DNA from: Cymbidium sinense
Taxonomy: Eukaryota; Streptophyta; Magnoliopsida; Asparagales; Orchidaceae
Length of the DNA stretch: 64,000 bases
Direction of reading: 5' to 3'
Assembly (NCBI GenBank): GCA_021442155.1
Contig: CM038215.1
Coordinates: forward strand, 210,422,982-210,486,981
The notes under the pieces were generated by a model, which was given only the letters and a program-made list of their open reading frames with translations, searched no databases and was not told the origin of the DNA. Below, piece after piece: positions 1 to 10,619 of this stretch. Numbering within the stretch: the first letter of the stretch is position 1; each line of letters starts with the position of its first letter. A program made the translations under genes and the position numbers.

Positions 1-1595
1 CTTTGTCCTAGAAGGCCTTGTGATACCTTCAAAGAAAGCATATCCAAATAAAGAAATGAAGGAGATATGAAGAATGAAGATAAGAAGGCCCCTATAGAAT
101 TTATTCATTTATAAATTATAATTATTCTTTCATATTTTAAGTTGTATAAGGGTAGAGTTAGGCTACCAGTTTTCTCTTTTTGGGTTGTATGGTGGTACCC
201 AACCACACCAACTTTTTATTCTTTTGTGTTAGATTTAAAAAATGCTTGATGTTATGTTTAAATTGCACAATAAAAATGGCATGCCTTTTCATAGTTTCTT
301 TATGAATGATGATTTAATATGTGGCTTGGATCCAATTAGGCTCTTAGGAAAAAATTAATTTTTTTACCCCAACTACAACTCATAACTAAAGTTTTAAATA
401 ATTCATTACATCATATAAAGCCTAGGCATTAAACCAAGATAATTAAAAGATTTAGCAACCACTTATCTAAATGTTGTATGTTTAACATCATACATCCATA
501 TTACTTCACTCTTGCTAAGAGAGGGTTTCCATCCTTACACGATAGGGGAAGACTTGACCTTTGAGGGTCTCCTCTATGGTGAAAAATATCTCTTTCTCTC
601 TAATTTATCCCATAATCTCATTTCATCATGCATTTAGGCACAAGAAATCCCAAAGCCTTTGTTAAAATGAAGTGTCAAAAATTAAATAAAATTTGAGAAG
701 ATTTACATTAGACTAAGTCATCACCAACACCACTCATGCTCTAGTCTCTTAGGAAGTGGGTTTAAAGATTTTAGTTTTTTTAATAAATAATAACTATCTT
801 GCAAAATAATATGACTTTCCTATATAGTTTTAAAACATAGGAGGAGTTAGCTGGCTGCCACTCCAGGCAGTTATAAGTCCATCAGTCAAGTGGTTTACCC
901 TCTCTTGTGGAGGTAAACCTTATGCCCATTTTCACTTAGATTTAGGTTGTGCTTTAGCTCTTACTAAAACTCCATAAATTTAGGATCCGAGGTGGTTATT
1001 TTCTTCGGACAACAAGCATAAATTCTCACCTCTTATGCATTTCCATAATCTTGCATTATTGGATTATAAGCCCTAGCGATCTAATAAAATTTCAACTCGA
1101 ATAAATAATTCTCCTCAATTTTAAAAATATAAAGCCTAACTATATTATAGATTGGAATGCTTAGTAGGTTTTCTAGCATCATAAGCATTCCCTACTCATA
1201 TCCTTTGGCTTCAATAATAAGTCTCTCCTTTTGATATCCCAATTGATTTTCCAAATATAACCAATTTATTGATAGTCTTATCCTTAAAATCTTTGGAGAC
1301 AGTAATTTCCTACTTTAATTGAGAGTATCACCTTCCTTAGGATGTAACTAATTATGGGGGCTTGCCCCCATAGGGAACTTTAGAACTCTTTTTAATATAA
1401 ACTCTACTTTATTCATCCATGTAAAGTAGGAGAAAAATCTTTGGTATATTCGAAAACCCATCATGCCTTAGGAGTCCTTATTAGGTGATTAGGTCCATTG
1501 AAGGGTGATTCCTCTATCTTTTGAGATGGTAGATCAGACCTCAATATCATACTCAATCACTTCAATAAGTACACCATCAGATCTGTGTGGTGTCC
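1..1595 (-). repeat. R1-family gypsy LTR fragment, antisense
   Basis: Read on the minus strand from 1595 downward, this matches the first 1.6 kb of the plus-strand LTRs that begin at 16257, 23424 and 53264. The start reads GGACACCACACAG against TGACACCACATAG in the other copies. Further in, the block around the GGGGGCAAGCCCCC hairpin (1353-1372) and the stretch at 840-900 align with 16440-16520 and 16950-17010. The fragment is cut by the left edge of the window. A purine-rich stretch (ATATGGGGG on the minus strand) precedes the LTR start, as expected of a polypurine tract, so the internal region would lie at higher coordinates. Confidence 0.75.
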
Positions 1596-2289
1596 CCCAT
1601 ATCCATATCAAAAACACTCTTTATATTTGACTTGCACCTATAAATCACCACCTTGAGCTTTAGATAATAACTTCTCCATTTCAATTTTTACTTGTGCCTC
1701 TATCTCCCTTCTCTAGGCCTCACAGCTTGCAAGATTGTTCTACCTCAATGTTTTCCACCCCGGGCTCTTTGCATCTCATTCATTAGCCTATGTGTGCTTT
1801 TCTAGTTCTTACTTAATGTAAGATTCTACATTGATTATTAATATGTTGTAAAAAGTTTTTAGGCTCATTTAAATGCTTTTACAGATTATTTTTTAGTTAA
1901 AATTCTATCAACAACACTTTTGTTAAATCATCTAGTTAATCGCACATAATTTCTAGTGAAGAAAGAATAATTTTAACACATCATTCTTTAAGAAATCCAA
2001 TGAAAGTTAATGACTAGTTCATGTTTTTTAAATCTTCTCATAACTTAATAACCATAACAAGAAAAAAAAAACTCAAGATAATGTAGTTGAGTAATAAGTT
2101 ATGTTATCAACTTCATAACAAATTCAATAAGGACTCTAAGCCTTATTGTGAGATAGCCTCAAAATAAAAATTATATTTTTGATTTTTATCAAAGTAAATA
2201 TGATTTTGTAGGATTCCATTACTCAAGAAACCAATAAATATGTTTCCCATATCTATTAATTGATTGGGTAACATTCAACATAATCTATT
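1596..2289. other. Unassigned, possibly internal end of the antisense R1 element
   Basis: No gene is recognisable here. By position this should be the 3' internal end of the minus-strand R1 element whose LTR starts at 1595, but I found no domain to prove it. Confidence 0.3.
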
Positions 2290-2469
2290 AAATAATTGAG
2301 CCAATCACCATCTATGTGCTCCACCCTAACTATGCTTTTTATTAATTCTTCCCAAGCTCTTTATTGCTTATTCCAAAATTTTCTAAGGATCTTAGGAGCT
2401 AGAAAAGCTAAAATAGAAGAATTTTATAGCCAAACAAAAGGTATGCATCGTAAAAAAATCCATACCTTT

Positions 2470-3000
2470 AGAAGAAATTAAAAAAATTGATGACATAAGT
2501 TATAAGTTTTTGAGGCTGCTTAGTATTAGTATTCTAGAGTATATGAAGTAATTAATCATATAAAAACTTATGTAGAAGATATTTTGAAAAGAAAGAGATG
2601 AAATTATTTAATTAATTATATATAAAATATAATTTAATTATTATAGTTATTGAAGAGTTTAAGAATATGAATAAATTAATAGATGTTGAATTATTGGCTC
2701 ATTAGACACTCACAAAACTTTTTGAAGTCATTATAGAAAATTATAAAAAAAGCTTTTCATTCAAAAGTAAATATGATGTCATAGAAATCTAAAGATTTTG
2801 ATAAATTCAAATTGAACTTTTAAGTACAAAGATAATTATGGGAAAAAAAATAAAATTAGTAACAAGCACCCTCAATGTGACATTTATAAGGGAAAATATC
2901 ACTTGGAAAAGAATTATTAGTTTAAAGAAAAATCACAATTTAATATTATAAGAAATTTGGATATGTAGAAAAAATTATCACTTGAAACAAAATCATTAAG
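2470..3000 (+). pseudogene. Copia gag remnant with zinc knuckles
   Basis: The reading frames give a stretch resembling the copia gag motif that normally reads 'EESKDLSxLTxEELxGSLxAHE': here IEEFKNMNKLIDVELLAH near 2648-2701. It is followed at 2873-2917 by QCDIYKGKYHLEKNY, a degraded CCHC zinc knuckle, and by a second degraded knuckle up to about 2990. In intact elements gag packages the RNA in the cytoplasmic particle. Frameshifts separate the blocks. Confidence 0.7.
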
Positions 3001-3135
3001 GGTCATTTGGTTGGCTAAAAAGAGGAATGCATTGCATTCCATCTATTAAAAAAAGAATTTTTTCTGTTTGGTTGGTTTAAAGGGAAACTTTTGTGTTTTA
3101 TTGGCTGAAAAAGGAATGCAATGTAAAATGCATCA
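3000..3135 (+). mobile_element. Small insertion in copia copy A, MITE-like
   Basis: Copy B passes directly from the second zinc knuckle to the protease region, whereas copy A has about 130 extra bases beginning GGTCATTTGGTTGG. The segment holds an imperfect palindrome (GGAATGCATTGCATTCC at about 3024-3040) and a second GGAATGCAATG near 3112. The 'GGTNNTTTGGTTGG' opening resembles plant MITE ends, but I see no clean terminal inverted repeat or target-site duplication, so the class is a guess. Confidence 0.35.
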
Positions 3136-3160
3136 GAAGAAAAAATATATTTGACATTTG

Positions 3161-3205
3161 GACAAAAGTTGTAGTAATTATATAACTAAAGATGAAAGTA
3201 TCTTT
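3161..3205 (+). pseudogene. Copia aspartic protease active-site remnant
   Basis: The plus strand reads DKSCSNYITKDESIF, matching the copia protease block whose family form is D-S-G-C-S-N-H-M-T. Glycine is replaced by serine and histidine by tyrosine. The same block occurs in copy B at 33073-33117 (DSSCINYITKEESVF). In intact elements the enzyme cuts the Gag-Pol polyprotein. Confidence 0.7.
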
Positions 3206-3439
3206 TGCAGGCTTAATAAAATTAAAATATAAACTAAAATAAAAATAGTGATTACATGGAGGCTATAACCAAAGACACTATAGCCATTAATACTACAAAA
3301 AATAAAAGGTTTATTAATAAGGTAATCTTAGTTCGTACAATTCTAATAATAAAGAAAGACAACTCTTTCATTTTGGAGTATTTTTCATTATTTATGACAA
3401 GCAAAAAATTCCTCATAATTACAAAAATCAAAATAAATG

Positions 3440-4180
3440 AAAGTAGATGTTTACCCATGCAAGGATGATACGCAAGCAAAAAAGTGACAAAAGCACAAGT
3501 GGTTGACTCCCATATTATAGCATAGAAGATTTAAACAATTCAAAGTTTATGGGTTGAAGATTATTCAACAATATAATAGATCAAAGATATACCAACAACA
3601 AAAAATATTGATGAAGTCTATGAAGAATGCTTGCTTAATAGGCAACACTTATAATTAAGGAATCACCATGGTAGTTTGATACAAATGTCTATAATCTAAT
3701 GAGTACTCATCACATGATCAAAATAGGAACCTTATTCTTTATATTTATAATTGCACTAGAATATCATGAATGTACTATTTTATTGTATGAATAAGAACAA
3801 GTTTTTGTTATTACCAAAAAGTTTAAAACTCATGTTAGAAAATGAAGTGTTCATTATATAAAGATGACAAGAACTGATAGAGGTGACAAATACATTTTTT
3901 TAAGTGTTCAAATAGATCTTCCACAATGATGGTTTGGAGCATTAAGTCATAAAAAGATATACATTAAAGTAAAATGGTGTATGTGAAAATAAAGTAAACT
4001 ATAATAGAGATGAAAATTGCCATGCAAAGGAAGAAAGGCCATCCAAAATATGAGCAAAATCTATAAGCATTGTACTTTAATTGTCAAATAAATGTCCACC
4101 CAAAATTTTATAAGATAGGACACTAATGTAAATTTTGAGTGGAAAAGAACCAAGTTTTTTCTCATTATCTTATATGGAAT
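3440..4180 (+). pseudogene. Copia integrase remnant
   Basis: Blocks of the copia integrase appear in order: the end of the HHCC zinc-binding domain (IDEVYEECLLNRQH near 3610-3652, family form VCEGCLLGKQ), the start of the catalytic core, then MTRTDRGDKY at 3866-3895 (family form LRTDRGGEY, carrying a catalytic Asp), and a region corresponding to 'QNGVAERKNR'. Stops interrupt all blocks. The same integrase is present twice in tandem in copy B. Confidence 0.75.
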
Positions 4181-4189
4181 ATACTCATT

Positions 4190-4740
4190 TAAATTTTAAT
4201 TAGTCTACTATGCATGTACATGTCCACTCTAATCATATATGTAGAGAGGCATGTCACTATTAAGGTCATATGTAGAGCTAGGAGTATAATGGATAAAGTG
4301 ATTACATTGTTTGACATGTATGATATCATTAACAAGGCTATATTATTCTTTAAATGTCCAACATTAATATAATTTTTTTGGGGCCATAATCTTTGATTGT
4401 TAGTGCAAATAATTGATGATGAAGCAAATGAGTGGTACTTTATTGTGTTTAATTTTAGAGTTACAAACAAAATATTTGGAGTTGTTTTTTGAAGTTTAGA
4501 GAATTTCATTGTTAAAGGAATTCAAGAAGATGAGCACAAGTAATAGGCTAACATAGAACTTCAGATATATAGATAACAATTTTTAGTAACAAAATGCATG
4601 AATGTAGAGCTAGATAAAGAATTCATGAAGTGTACTAAGAAAAATATTATATAAAAGTAATGTTTATATTATCTTATAGATAGTGTATATTTCAATCATG
4701 ATAAACATAATATCCTGATTTATTAGAATGCCTACCAGTT
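4190..4740 (+). pseudogene. Copia post-integrase segment
   Basis: Continues copy A after the integrase and matches copy B at 35675-36082, sharing TCATTATCTTATATGGAAT, and then copy B at 61385-61540. The latter match is what shows that copy B was split by a large insertion. The protein-level content is too decayed to name beyond the region that follows copia integrase. Confidence 0.6.
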
Positions 4741-6079
4741 GAAGTTGAAAAAACATTTTTTAGGTTAGTATTAAAAGAGTTGATAACTACAGGGATGTGA
4801 AAAAAAATATATATATATGATGTACTATGATGTCACTCCCCTAAAAAAAATATTTCAGCTTAATATACAACCATTGAATATAGCACATTGTAAAGTCAAT
4901 TTAGAGCAATGGAGAAAATGTATATATTTTTTTTAATACAGAGCACCAATGATATTAACTTGGAATAGTAATAAAACAGTTAAAGGTAAAAAAATGTTTT
5001 GGTAGTAATGTTAAATGAAGTTGTAAATTTTATGAGTATTGTACTTTAGCTATTAACATCATGTGATAAGTTATTATTATATTTTGATTATCAAACCTTC
5101 TTTAATTTTTTTTTCATAGCTGATGAATAATGAATAAAACTTTTAGAGTTTCATTGTATATACTTCTCAGTCAATCCTAACCAGAATTCTAAAATAGAAG
5201 GTAACTATAGCATATTCAAAAGGCGAGTGTGGGAATCATATTAAAGAAAAGTTAGATACCTATTTCTAAAGAGTTGAATTAGATTTTTATGCATGAATTG
5301 GAAAATAATTAACTTTGGCAAAAAAAAGCAAGCAATTGATACTCTTAAGTAATTTAATTTAGAATTTTGTATGTAGGGCCGTAGAGAAGAATAATGGAGG
5401 TTGTAGTAAGTCATTTGTTACTGTATCAACCATTCATTCTACTAAGGCTCAGGATGAGGTAGAGAAAGAGAATGAAATAAAGGTGGATAAGATAAGTTAT
5501 GTTAATCAATTTCTTACTATTGTAATGAACTGGTGAAGATAACAACTCTATTAATTAATAATTATATTAGATTTTAATAGGTGAATACACTCACATCAAT
5601 TCCATTCTTTTTTGAAGTACATATTTTAATTTATGTTATCTAATATTGAAACAAATATGAAGCTGCATTATTATTCAGATGAATTATTTGATTAGTACTA
5701 TTGAGTTGTGGAAACTTTTCGCATTAATTTGGATACTTAAAAGACAATATTGTTGCACATTTTATAAAATTAAAAGATAAATGTATCTATCTAAACGGAT
5801 GTCTCTCAAGTTGTACGTGCATTCCCTTCAAAATAAATGCATTTTTATGAAATTGATCCTCTTGATATTTACATATGTTAGATTCTGAACTTAATTGAAC
5901 TAGTTGTTGTTTACAAGCTTGGCATCAAGACCTTAGCTAGCTATCTTCAGAAAGAGGAAAGGTTTCAAACTATGAACTTTATTCTTCTCATGCAGAAGAC
6001 ATACTGTTTCTTATATGTCTTGCTTCTTCGAGTTTATAAGAATTCCAAATCCACACTCTTCCTAAATTTCAGCCAGTCT
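4741..6079. other. Intergenic, nothing recognised
   Basis: AT-rich sequence between the copia remnant and the DUF247 gene. I see no open frame of note, RNA gene or repeat boundary. The last few hundred bases presumably contain the upstream regulatory region of the gene. Confidence 0.5.
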
Positions 6080-6088
6080 TATAAAAAC
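6080..6088 (+). promoter_or_regulatory. Candidate TATA box of the DUF247 gene
   Basis: TATAAAAAC lies 42 bases before the candidate ATG at 6130. Plant transcription usually starts about 30 bases downstream of the box, so this would give a very short 5' leader. The call rests on position and consensus only. Confidence 0.45.
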
Positions 6089-6210
6089 AGCATTCTAGCC
6101 TTGTTGCCACTGGTGGCCCTCTCACTACCATGAACACGAACAATAACTACTCTTCTGTGAGCTTAGAGAGCCGGAGAAGCTGGGTGATTGATTTGGAGGG
6201 GAAAAAAAAA

Positions 6211-6743
6211 GCAACAATGTAGAGAAGCTTTCCGAAGAAGAGGTTCAATGGAGGAAACCATCGATATTCAGATTGCCAGATTTTGTGAGGTCGATGAAGC
6301 CAGATGTGTTCACGCTCAAAGTGGTTGCAATAGGTCCTTACCACCATAACAAAAGTCATCTGCAACCATTGGAATCTCACAAGGAAAGGGCTCTTCTCCA
6401 CTTCCTGGAGAGGCGAGACAAGCCTTTGGATGTTTATGTGAGAGAAATGAAGAGTGCAGTGGAGGAGCTGCAACTTTCGTACGTTGATCTCGACGAGGAA
6501 TGGATGAATCAAGATAATTTCATAAAGCTTATGATAACTGATGGTTGCTTCATGCTCGAAGTAATGAGGCTTGGTCCGGAGCACTGCAAAGATTATTATG
6601 CCCCCAGCGATCCCTTCTTCGGTCCCCATGCGTTGCAGCGCAAGGTTCCTTACATGAGGAGGGACATGTTGATTCTGGAGAACCAGCTGCCTATTTTGGT
6701 ATTCAAGAAGCTTGTCTCCGTTGAAATGAGCGTCAGCGAAGAA
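6211..6743 (+). CDS. DUF247 exon 1, main open part
   Basis: This frame is open from 6192 and has no in-frame ATG before the conserved PSIFRLPDF block, so the true start lies upstream at 6130 in another frame. It encodes EKLSEEEVQWRKPSIFRLP, then VVAIGPYHHNK, the helix-rich ERALLHFLERR region, ITDGCFMLEVMRLG (family form 'DGCFILELL') and LENQLPILVFKKL. It ends ..SVSEE before a GT splice donor at 6744. Confidence 0.9.
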
Positions 6744-6825
6744 GTAAATATTAATTATCCTTTCATTAATATATTTAAACTTGTGAATTCTTCTTGCATA
6801 TTTTATAACATTCATGTTGTTTAAG
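6744..6825 (+). other. Spliceosomal intron of the DUF247 gene, 82 bp
   Basis: The intron begins GTAAAT and ends TTTAAG, is much more AT-rich than the exons, and has a branch-point-like TTATAAC at about 6803-6809. Splicing 6743 to 6826 joins two complete codons (phase 0) and restores a continuous family-like reading ..SVSEE/EAECRVMD... Reading through instead gives a stop at 6822-6824. Confidence 0.85.
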
Positions 6826-7431
6826 GAAGCGGAATGCAGGGTCATGGATGTAATCATAAAGTTCTTTGTGCCAATAATACACAATAATGCACTTTCGGAA
6901 TTCAAAAGAACTATCCATGGCCTCCATGTCTTGGACATATATCGCCGCAGCAGGCGCTTCGATTACCCGAAGGCTGACCAATCACGGAAAAGTGCACCGT
7001 CTCCAATCAGAAACATCGCAGTGATGCGTTCTGCAACAAGACTCCGTGAGGCCGGCATCACCTTCAAACAGAGCCATTCTTCTGCCCTTACGACCATCAG
7101 TTTCAACAGAAGCCACGGCATCCTCACCCTTCCCCCCATAACCGTGGATGACAACACCGAGTACGAATTCCTCAACATGGTTGCCTTGGAACACCTTCAC
7201 GCCGAGTGCGGCAGCGAGATTTCTTCTTACATTGCCTTCATGGACGCGCTTGTGGACTCGGTTCAGCTGTTGCATCGATATAGACTGGTTAATAATGGGC
7301 TGGGAAGTGACGAAGACCTTGCGAAGCTGTTTAACAGCATGAGCAGGGAGGTGATAGTGGACCACGGTGGAAGTTTGGGGTCGGTGCAGGATGGCGCCGA
7401 GAAGTATTGCGAAAGAAGGTGGAATCATTGA
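6826..7431 (+). CDS. DUF247 exon 2, ending at a premature TGA
   Basis: Encodes the second half of the DUF247 domain: EAECRVMDVIIKFF, RSATRLREAGITFK, LPPITVDDNTEYEFLNMV, ALEHLHAECGSEISSYIAF and YCERRWNH before TGA at 7429-7431. The family normally continues W-R-A-x-L-x-x-T-Y-F-x-N-P-W into a membrane helix. Here RANLLHTYFRNPW follows immediately after the TGA in the same frame, so the stop occupies the place of a Trp codon. This exon is clearly richer in G, C and CpG than the DNA around it. Confidence 0.9.
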   Translation, partial: EAECRVMDVIIKFFVPIIHNNALSEFKRTIHGLHVLDIYRRSRRFDYPKADQSRKSAPSPIRNIAVMRSATRLREAGITFKQSHSSALTTISFNRSHGILTLPPITVDDNTEYEFLNMVALEHLHAECGSEISSYIAFMDALVDSVQLLHRYRLVNNGLGSDEDLAKLFNSMSREVIVDHGGSLGSVQDGAEKYCERRWNH

Positions 7432-7560
7432 AGGGCGAACCTGTTGCATACCTACTTCAGGAATCCCTGGTCGTCTTTCTCCGTCCTTGCTGCTGCCTTT
7501 GTCATTTTGCTCACCATTGTCTCAACCGTTGTCTCTATCTTGCAGTGGAAAAATGTTTGA
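7432..7560 (+). pseudogene. Stranded C-terminal transmembrane tail of DUF247
   Basis: Forty-two open codons follow the premature stop and end at TGA 7558-7560. They give RANLLHTYFRNPW followed by a hydrophobic run of about 20 residues with the pattern FSVLAAAFVILLTIVSTVV. This is the family's usual C-terminal membrane helix, so it was part of the gene before the nonsense change. Confidence 0.85.
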
Positions 7561-7735
7561 TGCACATAATTTGTTCAATCAGTACAAGAACGCCTGCTCA
7601 CAAGGTTAAAAAGAAAGACTAGACGAAAATCAAACAAGGAATTCAATGTGGTTTGTAGCTTCACTCATTTTGTATGGAGATTTAATTTATAGATTCTTTA
7701 ATATAAGTTTTCATCAATGATATATATGATTTATA

Positions 7736-7741
7736 AATAAA
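7736..7741 (+). terminator. Candidate poly(A) signal AATAAA
   Basis: AATAAA about 180 bases after the DUF247 frame ends. Such hexamers are common in AT-rich DNA, so only the position supports it. Confidence 0.25.
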
Positions 7742-7909
7742 AATCTGACTTGATATGAAAAATTGGATGATTCCTTTGTATCTAGTTGATTCGATGATAT
7801 TTGAGATAGTGTAAATTTATTTTATTCTATAATTTCAGATTAATTAGATGATTTAAATGTAATTCTCAAATAATTGAATGGATCTTTAAAAAGTTAATTA
7901 AACCTTTTA

Positions 7910-9485
7910 TGTCAACATTTACAAAAAATGAGAAATAGAATTACACAATAATCATATGATTTTTTTTAATAACGGTTAAATTTAATTTGCATTTGGCTAC
8001 TAGTGACTAAAATTTTATGATAAAATATTTGACACTTGAGATCAACTCAATGTTGTGGTTTGCATATTAGTCTCATATAGAGGCTATAAGAGCTTCAAAA
8101 AATTTAAATCTAGAATGATAAACATCACAAATTTTTTATTTGGTGTAATGATTCAAAGCCATATCTTGGTAACAAGGCAAGATGAATTTAAATGATATAT
8201 TATTTGGCATTTTAACCAATCATGTCATTATCAATTGATTGTCATAAACAAGAGGTGTACAAATGCCCCTAAATCTAAAGGAAAGGGAGCCATCTCCTTG
8301 TAGGATTGGCTAAGTCTAATTTAGCCAAGTTGATGTAGTTCAGGGATTAAATGTAATCCAATTTGTATAATCTTAGCATCAAGAATCATGATGATGGGAA
8401 TCAAATTTTATATAAATTTTATTAAATTGTAATGTGTTTGGTCCTCTAATTTTTTTAAAATATTATATAATGCAATTCTGTGAGCATTGTCATTCACAAT
8501 GTTTGTGCTAAAATTTATCCTATATGAAATTATTAAATTGTAATGTGTTTGGTCCTTATGTCACTTTTTTATATTGATAGGGATTAGTTAATGATTATAA
8601 TATTTGTTATGTACACGATGAGTCATTGTAAGTGCTCTAACTATCAAGTATGTTATAATGGTGCTAAGGGGTGGGTTAAATCATAGTTGTTAAAAAAATA
8701 AATAATATTACATGAAGTTAGTTTACCATCTCTTTCTCACCAAATGAAAGGCTTCAAACCAAACCAGCAACCAAGTTAAGTTTTAGAAAGAAAAAAAACT
8801 TATATTTGCATTAAAAAAATAGCTTATATCTATGTGTGTGTATATGTAAGCGAGATTATAGCTCATATTACTAGTGACTATGAATTGATAACTTTTCTTG
8901 AAATAGATTTAGTTCCCTTGTTAGAAGAATCACTTCATAGAAGGTTGTTGGGGCTATTATCTATGTGCTTAGTTTGGAATAACTTAATAGCTTTTTTTTG
9001 TTAAACTTGAAGAGAAAAATAATATCCCTACTATAATGTATGAAATTCACATTATGTAATAAAGATCTTCTGAGAAGCATATGAACAATGTTTATTGAAA
9101 CAACATTATGTTGCATTTGGACTTCATAATTCTCAGGTTTAATAAGAACTACATATCTATTGTGATATAAAAAGAGAATTATTTATGTAATGAATGCAAA
9201 TGGTTCAATAAGTAATTTAAGTTTGAGATTTATCTTATATAATTTGTGTGAAAAGCACATTCATGGAACTACCTTCCTTTACTAACATACACTTAAAATC
9301 ATTAATAACAAAATTGGTAAAAAAATATTTTTATTCTTCAGCTTTCAATTTCATTCTTACCTATAGAGAGACATCTCACAACATTTGAGGGGTTCTTATC
9401 ATATATAATTTCATGTTAATTATATAATTGTAGTACAGTTCATACAAAATTAATGTATCTTAAAAAAGATAGAGACCACTTTTTC
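7910..9485 (+). repeat. Tandem duplication, copy 1
   Basis: About 1.6 kb that recurs collinearly from about 9486. Anchors include CACTTGAGATCAA at 8033 and 9646 followed by matching text (TTAGTCTCATATA in both), the pair near 8160 and 9740, and TTTGGAATAACTTAATA at 8972 and 11217. No coding potential is visible. Divergence is moderate, so the duplication is not recent. Confidence 0.75.
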
Positions 9486-10444
9486 ATTAACTTTTTATTC
9501 AAATTTTATAAAATTAAGAAATAAAATTATAAAACCACAAGAATCATGCCTTTTTTAAATAATAATTACAACTTTAATTTCAAGATAATATCTCTTTTAC
9601 AAAACTTTAGCAGCAAGTGACCACAAATTTAAGATAAAACATTTGTCACTTGAGATCAATTCAATGTCATAACTTGCAAATTAGTCTCATATAAGGCTAT
9701 CATAAATTTTTTATTAGATGTTATCATTCAAGACTAGATCATGATGACAAAGCAGGAAGAATTTAAATGGTTTATTAATTGGCCTTTGAGCTGATGAAAT
9801 AAGTGGTAATCAACTAACTATGACAATGAGGGTATTAAAAGGCCTCCACTTTTCAAAGGAAATGGGGCATTCTTAATTTGAATTAGGTTAAATAAGCATA
9901 GTTTGTCCAAGCTCATGTGATTCAGGAACTAAATTCACTCCAACATGTAAATTATTAACAATCGAGTATGTTTGTTCCTTCAATAATTTTTAAATATTAT
10001 ATTATCTAATTCTATGAGCATTATTCTCCATATTTTTTCTAAATTAAATTCATCCTATATAAAAATATTAATCAAATCTAGCAAGAATATTCATTATGGT
10101 TCCTATGTGACTTTTTATATATATTAGTTGTGATTTGTTAAGGATTATAATATTTTTTATGTACATGGTAATTCATTTATAAGTACTCTAACTATTAAGA
10201 TTTGTTGAGGTAGTGCTGCTAAGGTGTTGAATAATAATGGAAGAAGGAGAAATAATATGTCACAAAGTACGGATAATCTTTTTCTCACCGAATGATGAGT
10301 TTCCAAGTAAAATAGCAATCAGGTTAAGTTTAGACATATAATTAACTTATATTTATATAAAATATAATGATTACAACCACATTTTATAAGCTTTATAAAC
10401 ATAAATTTAAAGTAAAATTTAGATAACATTGGAAACAGTGCCTG

Positions 10445-10512
10445 CATATATATATATATATATAAGAAAGATCATATATATATGTATATATATGAACTAT
10501 ATATATATTTCT

Positions 10513-10593
<81 letters not shown>
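10445..10593. repeat. TA microsatellite
   Basis: TA dinucleotide tracts at 10446-10464 and, uninterrupted, at about 10519-10593, with short breaks between. They lie at the left edge of the block that interrupts duplication copy 2. Confidence 0.95.
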
Positions 10594-10595
<2 letters not shown>

Positions 10596-10619
10596 AAAAA
10601 AAGTGTAGGGACTCATCTT

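Larger units (their letters stand above)
2290..4740 (+). mobile_element. Ty1/copia retrotransposon remnant, copy A
   Basis: A decayed copia-type element in the order gag, protease, integrase. It is collinear with copy B (32476-36082, resuming at 61346), which allows both to be delimited. Stops and frameshifts are frequent in every domain, so it cannot encode protein. No LTR was identified at either side and I could not recognise a reverse transcriptase after the integrase. Relative to copy B it carries an extra segment at about 3000-3135 and lacks the B-specific block 34835-35675. Confidence 0.8.
6130..7560 (+). pseudogene. DUF247 (UPF0481) family gene, disrupted, two exons
   Basis: The only host gene recognised. 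DUF247 proteins are plant-specific and typically 400-550 residues, with an N-terminal block of the type 'SIFRVP..IGPYHHG', a central LLENQLP motif and a C-terminal transmembrane segment. All three are present: PSIFRLPDFVRS, VVAIGPYHHNK and LENQLPILVFKKL in exon 1, then REAGITFK, FLNMVALEHLHAECGSE and YCERRWN in exon 2. The molecular function of most members is unknown; some grass members act in self-incompatibility. Ignoring two lesions the product would be about 449 residues. Lesion one is a frameshift in the A9 run 6202-6210. Lesion two is TGA at 7429-7431, after which the same frame stays open for 42 codons to TGA 7558-7560 and encodes the expected hydrophobic tail. The start at ATG 6130 is chosen because the following residues (SRRSWVIDLEG) match family N-termini. 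Family assignment is secure; loss of function is inferred. Confidence 0.92.

Noticed and set aside
3252..3479. Overlapping 70-75 codon ORFs on both strands
   Set aside because: They lie in the copia remnant between protease and integrase. Neither resembles a protein domain.
6147..6938. 263-codon minus-strand ORF across the DUF247 gene and its intron
   Set aside because: It is antisense to exons with clear family motifs, crosses the intron and matches no protein family known to me. It is a shadow of GC-richer exon sequence.
6982..7449. 155-codon minus-strand ORF opposite exon 2
   Set aside because: Antisense shadow of the DUF247 exon with no recognisable motif.
7367..7622. Plus-strand ORFs of 71-80 codons overlapping the DUF247 3' end
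   Set aside because: Other frames of the DUF247 tail. The family-matching frame is the one interrupted by TGA 7429.
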